From Sepiola atlantica (lineage: Eukaryota > Mollusca > Cephalopoda > Sepiida > Sepiolidae), in contig OY744519.1 of assembly GCA_963556195.1 (NCBI GenBank), forward strand, positions 112,738,581 to 112,802,580: DNA of 64,000 nucleotides, written 5' to 3'. Both the position numbers and the translations under genes were made by a program. The notes below the pieces were generated by a model. The model saw only the letters and a program-made list of their open reading frames with translations. It was not told where the DNA came from and ran no database searches. Below, in pieces: positions 11,689-22,748 of this stretch; the first letter of the stretch is position 1; each line of letters starts with the position of its first letter.

Positions 11689-12311
11689 CGACTTTTTTCC
11701 ATTAGAACAAATTAAATATATAATTGAGAAACAGAACTGACTACTTATACAATCAGATACTTTAATTATTTTGTCATCTGAATTAACATATGAAAATCAA
11801 ATAATAACTTTAAAAGTAAAATGTTTCTACTATTTTTATATTTAATACTTAATGGTTATTTTATATTCTATATAAGTGGATGAAATGCTTTTGTGAGAAA
11901 ACCTTTGTAATAACATTGTTGATATTAAAACACATTTGGCTAGTGTAATTAATTGAATTTATCTGATTCCATGTTACAAAATGTACCAATTTTTATTAAT
12001 ATTGTATTTCATGATTTGTGATAAAAATTATTAAAAATTGCTAGATTTATTTGTATTAGATTTAAATTTGAATACCACATCGTATCGGGATCTTGTTCTC
12101 CCATAGCACTTATTATGCTTGAAACACTCCTTGAAAGTCTTGCTCTTTAATCATGTCAACCATGATCAATCAAATATCAAAATGGCAACTCTTCTGCTTT
12201 AAAATCATCTTGGCAGAAAAACAGGAAGTTGCAACGAATCACATTCAGTGAGTTGAAATGTGTGTTTTTTACAATATTTTTAGTGAAAGATAAACACTTG
12301 CATGTTTTTTT
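11689..12311. other. No recognisable feature
   Basis: AT-rich, no supported element. Confidence 0.5.
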
Positions 12312-12391
12312 AGTTTATTTAAGCTGTTGTTTCGGATTTCAATTAAGTGTTCAAACTCAATTGAAATCCGAAACAACAGCTTAAATAAACT
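12312..12391. repeat. Perfect 33-bp inverted repeat with 14-nt loop
   Basis: The left arm 12312-12344 (starts AGTTTATTTAAGCTGTTG) and the right arm 12359-12391 (ends CAACAGCTTAAATAAACT) are exact reverse complements over 33 bases. The loop is 14 nt. An RNA hairpin would have miRNA-precursor size but no bulges. It could be a recent foldback duplication, a MITE core or a small-RNA precursor. I see no family copy elsewhere in the window. Confidence 0.95.
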
Positions 12392-12464
12392 GCATCACAT
12401 GTCTTTACAATGCTGACCTTTGTACATGGAATTTACAGTTTAAAAGTAATTGAATTCACAGTCA

Positions 12465-12925
12465 ATGGCATGCAAAGAGAGGGAGGGGGCGTGGCAGTGG
12501 CCCAGGGCATTCACATTATTTGTGGGGGACATCCAATCATATTAAAACTATTTCCCTTTCTCATAATATTTCTCAGTACTAGGACTTATACTTGAGTCAT
12601 AAAGGCATACAATCAAGAAGTTGTCCGCGGTCATCTCCAGAGCATCACCAGACCTCTGCACATCACTATAGTATCGGTAATTTGTTCACATAAATCATTT
12701 TTGTTTATCATAAAAATATTCGTATCACAGTGGCGTGCAGAGAGAGGGGCAACAGGATGGTGGTCCCGGGCATCCAAATTTGATGGGAGGGGGGGCATCC
12801 TATCATATACAAACTATCTTTCATTATCATAATATTTACTAGGACGTATACATGAGTCTTTGGGGCATACAATCAAGGAGTTGGCTTCTGGCATCACCAG
12901 AGCATCACCAGACCTCTTCACCTGA
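12465..12925. repeat. Two-copy direct repeat, period about 260 bp
   Basis: 12465-12668 and 12728-12925 share TGGCRTGCARAGAGAGG, GGGCAT, CATCCWATCATAT, GGCATACAATCAAG and CAGAGCATCACCAGACCTC. The similarity is strong but interrupted by indels. No reading frame is conserved between the copies. Confidence 0.85.
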
Positions 12926-13318
12926 TTGGTCACAGTTCAAACTGTTGATACAAATTATGGCTAATGCTTATCTTGCAGTGATGTGTTTGAAACATGTATA
13001 TTGCTCAAGAAATATTGTCCAACTCATTGCTTTATTTTTAGGCGTCCTTTAATATTTCAATTCATTTCATTGTACAATTTTGATGAGAATTTTATGTATA
13101 GTCCTGATGTAGAGTTTTAGGTGAATCCTGAAATCAGCAAGGAGTACATAAAGATGATTCCCAAAGTGCATTTAACACAGATGTAGTTGTTCACAATCAT
13201 AATCACAAAAAATAGTAATAACTCAGACAGTAATAGTAATTACCCAAATAAAAATAAGAAAGTTAATAATGGAGAGAAAACTGTAACTGTAAAATTCACA
13301 CACATATTGTCCTTACAT
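12926..13318. other. No recognisable feature
   Basis: AT-rich. Nothing supported. Confidence 0.45.
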
Positions 13319-13740
13319 GTGACTCTTAATTGAGCACTTTGATTCGGATACTTCAGGGATACGTAGTCTCCTGATAGTAAGGGAACTATTAGATTAGATA
13401 CTCTTTTTTGGACCTTGTCTAAGAGGGAGAGACTAGTAGATTATGCACAAGCCCAGACGTGACAACAATATTCTATGCATGGGCAGATGGTGGCTTTATA
13501 GAGATATAGGATACTGTCAGGTGTGAGAAGTTTTCTAGCACGGTGGAAGGAACCCACTTTATTTGCAGCAGCCTTAGCAATGTCTTCTATGTAGTTGTTC
13601 CTATTCATGTTACCTGTGAATATTAAGCCGACGAGTTTGAACGTTGGATTCTCAGGTAGCGTGTTATTTTCCATGGCAATCTGTGGCTGAAGAGGTTTCT
13701 TGTAGTTGTTGAAGGAAAGGAGCCATGACATCATCTCAAA
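13319..13740 (-). pseudogene. LINE RT C-terminal fragment (antisense copy of the 33.7 kb element)
   Basis: The minus strand encodes LLSFNNYKKPLQPQIAMENN, then a stretch with DIAKAAANKVGSFHRARKLL and ATICPCIEYCCHVWA. This aligns closely with the C-terminal region of the LINE at 33645-34007 (SFNNYKKPLQPPIVMANN, DIAKAAAKKVGSLYRASKLL, ATIRPCMEYCCHIWAG). It is the thumb/C-terminal region just downstream of the RT palm in Jockey/CR1-like LINEs. The homologous DNA continues beyond the stop through the block TAGTCTCTCCCTCTTAGACA to about 13319. The catalytic palm and the endonuclease are absent, so this is a truncated dead copy. It abuts the gypsy fragment in opposite orientation. Confidence 0.85.
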
Positions 13741-13741
13741 A

Positions 13742-14475
13742 CAAATACATATTTGTCAGAAACTATTCAACACATCTGGTACCCTAGAATAACTAAGTAG
13801 CGATGGTGGTCTACTTTTTAATTCCAACATATTTCAGCAATTCCTCACGACAATGTGTGTGAAGTACAGACAGTCCTCAGTAGCATACCCTCAATCTAAT
13901 AGTCGAGCAGAGCCTGCTGTAAAAAGAGCAATACATGTCTTCAGTGTTCGTTGGATAATGAACCATCTTGCAATATTGTAACACTTTTTCTCCAACTCCA
14001 AGTTCGTGAGTTCATACTATCCCAATCTGCACTATATTACCCACATACAAAATGGATAGCTGCAGTTCAGAACCGTAAGAAAAGCCTGTCTCAACACAAT
14101 GCTCCCCTAACAGAGTGGTACAGCCGTACAATGCCTACTCTATAACCACTCCGAGAAGGGGAAATAGTTTCAATACCATGCCTAAACAATTGTCAATAGG
14201 ACATAACAGGCTGTTGTCGAAACTCTACCTAACAACCAGTATTAGATCAGGATTAGCAGATTCCTCTGAAAACTTGAAACATCTGCAATTCCAGTCCGAT
14301 TTTAAAATTCCCCACATAACCACCTTGGAGTTCTCATAAACATGGTACACCAGTGCCCCAGTCAGAAGAAGTGTAATGACATCAACCAGGCACCCAACAT
14401 CACCCAGCACCACTAAACCAATGCCAGCAAAATTCATGCAGGTATTGTCCAGATTACTCCCTCACAATCAACAAG
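13742..14475 (+). pseudogene. Ty3/gypsy LTR retrotransposon fragment: integrase core to pol C-terminus
   Basis: Beginning near 13757 the frame reads KLFNTSGTLE, a stop, then LSSDGG (13793-13810), FNSNIFQQFLTT and SSVAYPQSNSRAE (about 13869-13907). The SDGG and YPQSNxxAE blocks are the second Asp and the catalytic Glu regions of a retroviral-type DDE integrase; in intact elements this enzyme inserts the cDNA into the chromosome. A stop inside the first block and later frameshifts disable it. After a poorly readable middle part, the frame at about 14342-14470 gives APVRRSVMTSTRHPTSPS and MPAKF...LSRLLPHN, a basic C-terminal tail repeated at 15.1 kb. No LTRs, protease or RT are seen. Confidence 0.82.
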
Positions 14476-15031
14476 AATGATCTTAATTTTATGTTTTCTC
14501 ATTTTGACAATTACATACGTTTTTACTGATCTCTGGTACATTAGTTTTATATCCAACAACACCGAATATCCCTGCTAGTAATAGATCTTTTTATCATAGA
14601 CAGTAATTAGTTTATTTATATTCATGAAACAGTAAAGAATAAAATATGAAAGTGATTCTATTGATAACCAAAAAGTTCTCATAATTAGTTTTGAATCAGT
14701 CAGTTCTGCTTATAGTAAGATCATTCACTCATTACAAATTTTTAGTGAACGTTCTAAAATTCTAGAGTTCAAAACATATATTGCAATCATTCATTGTGAC
14801 TTCTATCATTTCTCTGTCGTTTTAAACACACATCATTTAGATTGTTAGAATATGAGTTATTTTATTTCACAGAACATATATTCCAACATATCTATCATTA
14901 GAACAAAAAATAGACAAAGCTTAAAGCAAGTACAATTAACACAATTATATACAGTTGACATTTATAAAGAACCGCTATGAATCATCATACAAAACAATAA
15001 AAACATTAGTTTTTACTTTACCTTTTAAAAT
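14476..15031. other. No supported gene; separates two gypsy pol tails
   Basis: AT-rich. Near 14562-14585 is an antisense copy of the common dispersed-repeat end (ACACCGAATATCCCTGCTAG). Confidence 0.45.
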
Positions 15032-15277
15032 ATGAATATAGGTATCTGGAGAAGCCAGATAGTTTTCAGTCTGCGGGTGATTTATTATAATAAGTTCTAT
15101 TACTTAATGACATCGCCCAGGCACCCAATATCATCCAGCACCGCTGAACTAATGCCAGCAAAACCCACCAGATTACTCCCTCACAATCCACCAAACAAGA
15201 AGGAAGTGGACACTTACCGTCATAAAGTGTTCCAATATTTAATATGTAAATTCTTGCTTGAATTAAGCATTACTTGA
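15032..15277 (+). pseudogene. Second gypsy pol C-terminal tail fragment
   Basis: The frame near 15107-15215 reads MTSPRHPISSSTAELMPAKP followed by TRLLPHNPPNKKEVDTYRHK. It matches the tail at 14.38-14.46 kb (MTSTRHPTSPS, MPAKF, LSRLLPHN). At DNA level GCACCCAAYATCAYCCAGCA and AGATTACTCCCTCACAATC are shared. The upstream 25 codons are not recognisable. It is either a second insertion of the same family or a local duplication of the first. It has no catalytic residues, because only the tail is present. The open frame of 81 codons is therefore not an independent gene. Confidence 0.75.
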
Positions 15278-16940
15278 CTTTAGAGAATTTGGATTAAAAT
15301 CTACTATAAAAATAATGAAGTATTTGCATGTTAAGTATAATCGAATAAAACATATTTTTAACTTTGCCCTTTTAGCCATTTAAAACAACAGATTCATATA
15401 CTTCATGTTTTGTTTTCGTTTTCTAATATATAAGGACAACTTTTATTTCCGGGTAACGCCGAGTGCCTCTGCTAGAATCTTATAATTTTGAAACTTAACA
15501 GTTTTAATTTTCATTAGATTTCATTTGTTTTCATTTGTTCCAGTTAAATCCATTAATTTTCTGATTTGGATCAATGCATTTTCCAAACCCAGAACTCAGC
15601 ATTTCAGTTCTCTGATGTTCTTTGAAATAATTCAATCCTCTGCAATATATACATCATATGAAATCTTTACGTACTGTCCTTAAGCATTTTCAATAACTGC
15701 TTTGATGCTAAAACTAATTGGGAGAAAGATAGATATTAATTTAAAGTCTTACAGAATGAAACTGAAAACTATTCTTTCATTTATTATAAACACAAATTTG
15801 ATGATAAATTTGGTATGAAAAGATATAGAGAGTCACGATCAGTTATTTCGCGAATAAAGTTAAACTTATAACAAAAGAAAATCTGCAGCAATTAAAAGTT
15901 ATATTTTGTCCGAAAAGATGGTTGGTTTGAATTAATAATTAAAAATTAAAAAAACAAAAGAGAACACAAAACAACATTGAAATTATTTTCATATAATTTA
16001 AAAATTATAACAAACATTGCTTCTTCCATTTTAATTGCAATATTGTCAGTTTAAATTCCCTCTAGAGAAATCAGTGAATTTTGATTGCTTGTCTTGTTAA
16101 TAAATATTGATGAACAGATATGATAAATGCAGTCCATAATCAGGAGAACATTTACTTAGACGTTCAACCAATGTATATTTCTAACATATTTTTATTTTGA
16201 TATAGGTAATTTGGAGGACTAGTAGTAAATACATTTTTTTTGTATTTACTTAAACATGAGATAAACGATATTGATTTTGTGACTTTTTCTTGAAGCTTAT
16301 AGGATGTACGAGAAGAAGACATAACCTTGTCGTATTTATTTACATTTAGTCCAACTGACAACAACCGATTAATCTTGTTATTAATAAATTGTTCAAATTC
16401 AGAATGATGGAATTCATAAATATTAAGTAAATAATATATTAATTCTTCATATAACAAAAAGCAATACATTTAAAACGTAATAGATTAGAAAACAATTTAT
16501 ATTAAACCAACGACATAAATCGTTTCCTTTCAGCAATTTTGGTCCAGCGTATTTAAAAATATCAAATGTCAGTCAAATTTGTAAAAATATATTAAAATCT
16601 AAAAAAAACCAAAACGATTCTGTTTTTCCCACTGTCAATTTGATAATTTTAATTTTAAAATATCTTATTGATAAATACTGCAGCTTCATAATTTTAAATT
16701 GTTTTGAATAAACATTTTTTTTATCAATTTGAAAATGCAAAAAAACATTCACGTATGACATTGTTCATTAGTGAAAACAATTTTATCTCTTTTCTTTTCA
16801 AAATCCTTTATATAAACTTAACCACCAATATATATCAACCTATGTTATCTGCTGTTATGCTGACAATCTCTTCTAAATTTCAGAAGAAGTAATGCAATGG
16901 TTTTGTAATAAACACAAATGATACTTTCTGTTATATATTA
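15278..16940. other. No supported gene
   Basis: AT-rich. An antisense CGGCGTTACC-type repeat end is visible near 15450-15475 (GGGTAACGCCGAGTGCCTCT). Open frames of 60-101 codons on either strand are AT-driven and show no domain. Confidence 0.45.
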
Positions 16941-17540
16941 ACGAGAAGAATACTCATCTCATGACGGGTAAAATTAATTCTACAAACAAAACAGTCTTGC
17001 ACCACTTCTATGTCTCATTCCGAATATAAAAATAAAGATATAATGCTCCAAACCTTATGTTTATAATCCTTATTCCAATTTTGATCAAACTCCATTAAAT
17101 GATTTTGTTTCTAAAAAATGTCTAAAATTGAAGGCTTAAGAAGAAATTGAAATTTAGGGATTCTTGCGTAATTGGTTTCTAATAACTGTGGATCAAATTC
17201 AATGCAATTTTGATATATTTGAATTTAAAAAATGGGAGGTTGTTCCCATAAAATGCTTCAAAGAAAGTGAAATCTGGGGAATATGCATTAATTTATGTCT
17301 AATAATTATTGTTAACGTTTCACAAAAATCAGAGATATCTGAATTTTAACGAGGGGTCCCACACCTCTTTACCTTTTTTGCATGGAACAAAATTAAACTA
17401 AATATAAGCCACATTTCTCACCCTTACGCCTAGCAGCGATGTTCCAAAACGCATAATGATCGATTAATTAGTTTAGGAGTGAATGTTGTTCATACAAATA
17501 TATAAGCGTATACACAAACCTAACGTTATATAAATATCTG
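16941..17540 (+). repeat. Dispersed repeat R1, copy 2
   Basis: Collinear with 8856-9478. It starts at GAGAAGAATACTCATCTC and ends at GGAGTGAATGTTGTTCATAC plus TATA-rich sequence. It shares the CTTATTCCAATTTTGATCAA and AAAAATGGGAGGTTGTTCC blocks. Same orientation as the other two copies. Confidence 0.8.
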
Positions 17541-18140
17541 CCTTATTCTATTGCTAAAATTTCATGAAAAATGTTCCTCAACCAAATATAGAAAAGAACA
17601 AAAACAAGTAAAATCAGTTACAAATCACAGACTCTCGCCAGATAATTAAATTCATTGGCATCTCGCTTAAACGTATAGGTTAACTGATTTTTAGCGTTTT
17701 CGGACGGCAGTTTAAAAATGAGCATACATTAACATATATCCTCAGGATTTTTTATCAAAAAGATTTCATATCCTGAACTTTCCAAAGAATATTTGATTTA
17801 AAATCGATTTCTATTTGGACATTTATTGGTTGAAAGTTTTGTTTCTGCTTCAGTAAAAAATAATTTAATAAATTGATTTCTTTTCAATATTTTGAAAATA
17901 AATGTATGTCTAGATAACATGGTCAACTCGTTTGATATTTCAGATATATCACACTCAATGGTTTCTGAATAAAGAAATCTCTTTTTAATGAAGATTTCTA
18001 TGAATGGCGTTTTGGATCATATAATTTTATTGCGAATGAAAAGTATGTTGATCTATACAAGTGGCTTAATGGATATTGGTAGGAATAATAAAACCGGCAA
18101 CTTCTGATCGAATCAAATCACATCAATGACGTTCATTTAT
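17541..18140. other. No recognisable feature
   Basis: AT-rich. Nothing supported. Confidence 0.5.
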
Positions 18141-18480
18141 GCACTAATACCATTTAATTAAGCTTACATCTCGTTGGATCACTGATGTTAAGCAATGTTG
18201 AGCTTAGTCAGCACTTAGATGGGGGACTGTTTGGGAATAACATAATTGGAATAGGAACCGTCTGTCGAAGCATTTTCTCTAAAAAGCCCTGGGAAAGGTA
18301 TGAATAGTTATGTGTAAAATAATAGGGTAAACTATAATCTCAAGTCTTGGTAGGGCGACTAGTCTAAGAGAAAGAAAGCTCTGAAATAAAACCAATCCTT
18401 CTCTGCTTACCCTAACATTGATTCCGTTCATCTTGGATGTATTCTTGTCACTGTACCAATGCAATGACATGAATCCTCAA
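18141..18480 (+). repeat. 5S rRNA-derived SINE (SINE3-like)
   Basis: Bases 18169-18246 align with the internal and 3' part of animal 5S rRNA. TCTCGTTGGATCACTGATGT corresponds to the TCTCGTCCGATCACCGAAGT segment. TTAAGCAATGTTGAGC covers the A-box region, and CACTTAGATGGGGGACTGTT with TGGGAATA covers the C-box region. Roughly three quarters of positions match by eye. A non-5S body follows, with AGGGTAAACTATAATCTCAA, GGTAGGGCGACTAGTCTAAG and TCCTTCTCTGCTTACCC. It recurs at 48.85 kb, which shows a transposed family rather than a lone pseudogene. The 5S internal promoter would allow Pol III transcription (family knowledge). Confidence 0.85.
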
Positions 18481-18494
18481 AATATTTTTTTTGA

Positions 18495-18965
18495 TAAAAA
18501 ATGTTACTTAAAAAAAAAAGAAAAAAAAACTTGGAAATAGCTTTAACCTTTCGAAAAGGACATTATAATCGGCGAAAAATTGAAAGTTTACAAATAAAAA
18601 AAGTATTAAAAGATATCGCAATGTTTTTGACTTTCTATAAACGTAATTTATTCAAATTCAACAATGTTTCGACAAGAAGCATTCCTAATTGTATATACTT
18701 CGTGCAGCCACGCACATTCTCTTAACCAGACATTATCTTGAATCTGTATAAATAACACACGGATTTCCAACTTTCAGCAAAGGTGCCTATTTAATCTTAC
18801 AAAAATGTCACATTAAAAAGGAAGAAAAACAGTTGGAAATGTCTTTAAACTTCCGTTATAATCGCCCCAAAATTTAATATTTTTAAATAAAAAAATATTT
18901 AAAATATTGTATTGTTTTTGGCTTTCTATAATCGTCATGTATACAAATTCAAAAGTGCATCTATA
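18495..18965. repeat. Degenerate direct duplication, period about 305 bp
   Basis: 18495-18665 and 18800-18960 share AAAAATGTYAC...AAAAA, GGAAATRKCTTTAA, TTATAATCG, AAATAAAAAAA and TTTTTGRCTTTCTATAA. AT-rich, non-coding. Confidence 0.75.
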
Positions 18966-18969
18966 ATAG

Positions 18970-18970
<1 letters not shown>

Positions 18971-19000
<30 letters not shown>

Positions 19001-19271
19001 GAAAAAAGGAAACCCAAAAATAATATTTATCTACTTATCAACGTTTCGTCTTTATTTCAAGATTTCCTCGGAATGATTGAATTGAAGAAATAACAGATAA
19101 GTATATTTTAAAATGTTGGTTCGTATTTTCAAATATTTATACTTGTGTGTTATTCCTTCAAATCAATCATCCCGAGGAAATCTTGAAATAAAGATGAAAC
19201 GTTGATGAATACACAGATAATATTTTTGTTTCTTTTCATTTTCCATTACGTTGGAATATTATTTCCATTTT

Positions 19272-19305
<34 letters not shown>
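18971..19305. mobile_element. Palindromic element between two (TA)n tracts
   Basis: Arms 19036-19097 and 19149-19206 are inverted copies: CAACGTTTCGTCTTTATTTC on the left against GAAATAAAGATGAAACGTTG on the right, with TTTCCTCGGRATGATTGA in common. Weaker inverted similarity extends outward to the flanking TA tracts (18971-18998 and 19274-19304). The right end motif CATTACGTTGGAATATTATT recurs at 36.57 kb next to another TA tract. Non-coding. Confidence 0.8.
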
Positions 19306-19308
<3 letters not shown>

Positions 19309-19597
19309 ATATGAAAAAGGAAAATTGTTTATATGTTCATCGATATTTCTTGTTTATTGTTCAAAGACTTTCTCAACATGACTGATGTGAAGAAAAATAT
19401 AGAAGGTTAAATTTGAAATACATGGTGCGTCTATAACGTAAAAAAAATTTTTTTTCGAAAAAACATAGACGTTAAATGGAGAAATACGTGGTGCGTCTGT
19501 AAAGTGGAATGGATCTTTTTTTCTAAAACGTTGATGAACATATAACATTTTTTAGGTTTTCCTTTTTCATTATGGTGGATAATTAATCTCATAACTG

Positions 19598-19600
<3 letters not shown>
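19306..19600. mobile_element. Second member of the palindromic TA-flanked family, diverged
   Basis: The left end (ATGAAAAAGGAAAA...TATATGTTCATCGAT) is an inverted match to the right end (GTTGATGAACATATAACA...GTTTTCCTTTTTCAT). The interior differs from the element just upstream and contains a direct repeat (AATACRTGGTGCGTCTRTAA, twice). Lies between the TA tracts at 19274-19304 and 19600-19650. Confidence 0.7.

Positions 19601-19650
<50 letters not shown>
19600..19650. repeat. Microsatellite (TA)25
   Basis: Uninterrupted TA dinucleotides. Confidence 0.97.
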
Positions 19651-19654
<4 letters not shown>

Positions 19655-19989
19655 GAGGGAGTTCTGTAGGAAATCTTGAGTCTGAGAGCTTAATGAAAAA
19701 ACAGAGCAATAATAGAAGTTAGAAAGCTATAACTGAAGTCAACAATCCAGTTATTTCACGTTATAATTTATTTCTTCTAGCCAGGACGAGAATCATCAGA
19801 CGTCACTCTATGATATATCATGTATTTTATCGTTTCTACCATTTGCTCTCTAATCTGGGCTTAACTAACTCAGAAATACATCTATGAAGAACGTTTGCTT
19901 GAGACATAGTCTTTCTAATTTATTTGATAAGTGCTTTAGACGTATTTGAATTAATGTTTGTAGAATATGTCTCGAATTGTATATTATTT
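19651..19989. other. No recognisable feature
   Basis: Nothing supported. Confidence 0.45.
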
Positions 19990-20372
19990 ACCTTCTCTTC
20001 AGGAGGTTAGGCACAAGGCCAGTTTTATCTTACTCCTAGAAGGTAAAATGTGATACAAGGTCGGGTCGGAAAGTGGGGCTTCAAAAACCAGTCCCCGAGA
20101 AGGTGAGCACTTTGGCCATTAAAAATTGCCTGGGCAGCCCCGTCGGCATTCCCCGGTAGGGGCGCCTCAGCAGTAAGCAATAAACTTACTCCTCCCCAAA
20201 GAGGAGAGGCAAAGCCTGGGAGGGTGGACCTCCTAGTACTGCACAGGACAGACCAATAGACCGGCGTTAATCAAGCCCAGAAGGCCAAGACAATACCAGT
20301 CTATGGGGTGCAGTATCCATCGGAACAGATACTACACTTTGATCCCGGCCAAAAAAGAACGGTGTATTCGTA
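19990..20372 (-). repeat. U2-headed SINE, long type
   Basis: On the minus strand the head (20365-20322) reads GGCCGGGATCAAAGTGTAGT then ATCTGTTC, matching the U2 snRNA segment GGCUAAGAUCAAGUGUAGUAUCUGUUC. A GC-rich body follows (ATAGACTGGTATTG, ACGCCGGTCTATTGG, TAGGAGGTCCACCCTCCCAGG split over about 20200-20250, GGGGAATGCCGACGGGG) and a tail with CGACCTTGTATCACATTTTA. The TGCAGTACTAGGAGG stretch recalls the U2 3' stem-loop, but that similarity is short and uncertain. This is the fullest long-type copy in the window. Confidence 0.85.
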
Positions 20373-20537
20373 AGATCATAGTTATAAACTCTTTGCCTTA
20401 ATCGAGATCGATACTTCAAATAGTTTTAATATTGTCTTTATATTCTCGAAAGATGATATAACTGAGCATTTTTACATTGAATTATATACATATGTACGTA
20501 TTCATATCATTGAAATTATTGTTTTAGAGAAGACATT

Positions 20538-20571
<34 letters not shown>

Positions 20572-22675
20572 TTGCAATTATGTACTTAAAGATATATGCT
20601 TCGTTAATTTCACGGACATGTCTTGCTGCGGCTCCTTTAAAACGAACCTAACCGTTCAACAATTCAAAAAAACGAGAAAGCATTGTTGCTTATAAGTATT
20701 GAGAAAAGTAGTGAAATCGATAACAACACGGATTTACTCGGTTTTCAAGTTCGAACATATAATAAGATATAATAGTTTAGGCCATTTTGTTTAAATCGAT
20801 CAATATTTCTAAACAAGAAAACCTATCTTTTCTAGTTTTATAACAATTTATTTGCATTGATAATTTAATAACCAAACGATACCGTATCCATTAGATTTAA
20901 CTTTCAGAATCCTATTTAAAAAATAATAATTTAGTAAATAAGACTAACATAGTTCAAAGAAATCAAAAGTACTTATGGAATTTATTGCAAAACTGATTTT
21001 GTTTAAAATAGCATATGTTCCTTCATTGAATTACATTTCGAAAAGTGTGAATATTTTCTAACGAGAAATTAAGAGAAAAGACAAGTGTTTTGTATGAGAG
21101 GATGAACTAAACAAAAATGAAAGTAAAAAGACTCCCAGACAATACCGGATAGGTGTTAGGGTTAGTATATGGTATACAAGCCCATACGAGAAATTCCTAT
21201 ATTTTAATCGATTTATAGATGAATAAAATACATAAAATGTTTGGACTGATTTATTCACAGAGGTTTTATAGAATATTTCTAATAGATACGAAGATGATAC
21301 AACACACAAAAAGAAGTTACTCATTGATGTTTCACTCCAAAGTAAGCATGATACGCGTTCTTCACAAAATCCATGATAGTTGCTTGCTGATCTGTAACAT
21401 AACATATTAGGATGAATTTTGTCACTTCTAATCTATCATAATAAAAATCTAGACATGAAATGTGAAACACTACTTATTTACTATTACCTATGACCAGCTG
21501 TGGCAGGTGTCATTTAAAGTATAACATTCCTATATGCAGATACAACTCTATGGACAGATACCAAGGGACACAACTCTATCATGATAGATGCCTCAACAGA
21601 AGAAATAGAGCCCATAAATGCCTGGTTGATGATGCTACATTTAAGAAAATATGCTTGAATAAAAACCGAACATATCTTAGAAATGAACAATACCTCTGTA
21701 ATTCATCATTCAAGAAAATGATCCTGAATCAATGACTTACAAAAAAATAACGCTTGAGATTTGATACAGCGTTTTGAAATGCAGGCCAGTGTCATTCAAC
21801 ACACGTTTTCATTTTACCCCTCACTATATTGTATACCATTCAACAAATTATATATTTGATAAGTGGATGAAAAGGATTCAAGTATCATTTTTATTACTTG
21901 AGCGTCAAAAGAAATGACTCAACTTTTATTACAATTTCCCCACTTCTTCTCTAGAAAGAAAACAACTGTTCACTTTTTGGAACAGCGTTTAACTTTGAAC
22001 GAAAACGAAAACATAAAAAAAAAACATTTAGTAGTTCTTGGATTTGCCCTCGTTTCTTGCAACACTTTCTATGAGCAAAGTTTTACAAGAATTTAGATAT
22101 GATGCTGCAAAGTATTGATCATATTAGATTACAGTTCGGTTTTAGCTTAAGGATATTGATGTCGATATGAAGATGTGTTCCTTGAAAAGTGTTATGATTT
22201 ATGCCCTGTAAAAGAAAACTCTAATAACCACACAACTGTTGTGACCTGAGGGTGTGTCATTATTTTTTGACGAGTTCTCTCCAATTTATGAACGATTTCT
22301 ATTGTTATCAGATGTAAGAAACCAGGATTTTTTAAAACCGAGTGCTGCGGGCTATGAGATATCAGACTGGTTGTTTGCTTACTAAAAATATCCTTCTCGT
22401 GTTTATGCTTTATACTTCTGATATGCATGGAAGGAAAGTGTAGACAAGATTCGCAAGAATCTGCAAAAATCATATTTGGATGCACTCATCACCCTAAGCA
22501 GTAGATATTCTAACTTTTAATATCTGCAGTTCATCGTCTACTGCTAAAAAGTGAAATAAGGCAAAAATGTTATTCTGTAAAAAGGGGAGACAATTAGAAA
22601 TATAACAAATACAACCTGAATATTTCAGGCATTATAAACATTAATTAAATAATAAAGACAAAAATATCCCATTAT

Positions 22676-22678
<3 letters not shown>
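20373..22678. other. No supported gene
   Basis: AT-rich. Contains a (TA)n tract at 20540-20566. Open frames of 63-115 codons (for example 21058-21405 minus, 21490-21735 plus, 22192-22485 minus) show no domain, signal peptide or recognisable motif. Confidence 0.45.

Positions 22679-22744
<66 letters not shown>
22679..22744. repeat. Microsatellite (TC)33
   Basis: Uninterrupted TC dinucleotides. Confidence 0.98.

Positions 22745-22748
<4 letters not shown>

Noticed and set aside
12312..12391. Called as a miRNA gene
   Set aside because: Perfect pairing without bulges is untypical of animal miRNAs, and there is no expression evidence; listed as a hairpin only.
18141..18246. A functional 5S rRNA gene
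   Set aside because: About a quarter of positions differ, the 5' part is lost, and a SINE body follows.
19431..19709. Frames encoding Ile-Tyr repeats (also at 32.1, 36.4, 51.3 and 57.0 kb)
   Set aside because: These are translations of (TA)n tracts, not proteins.
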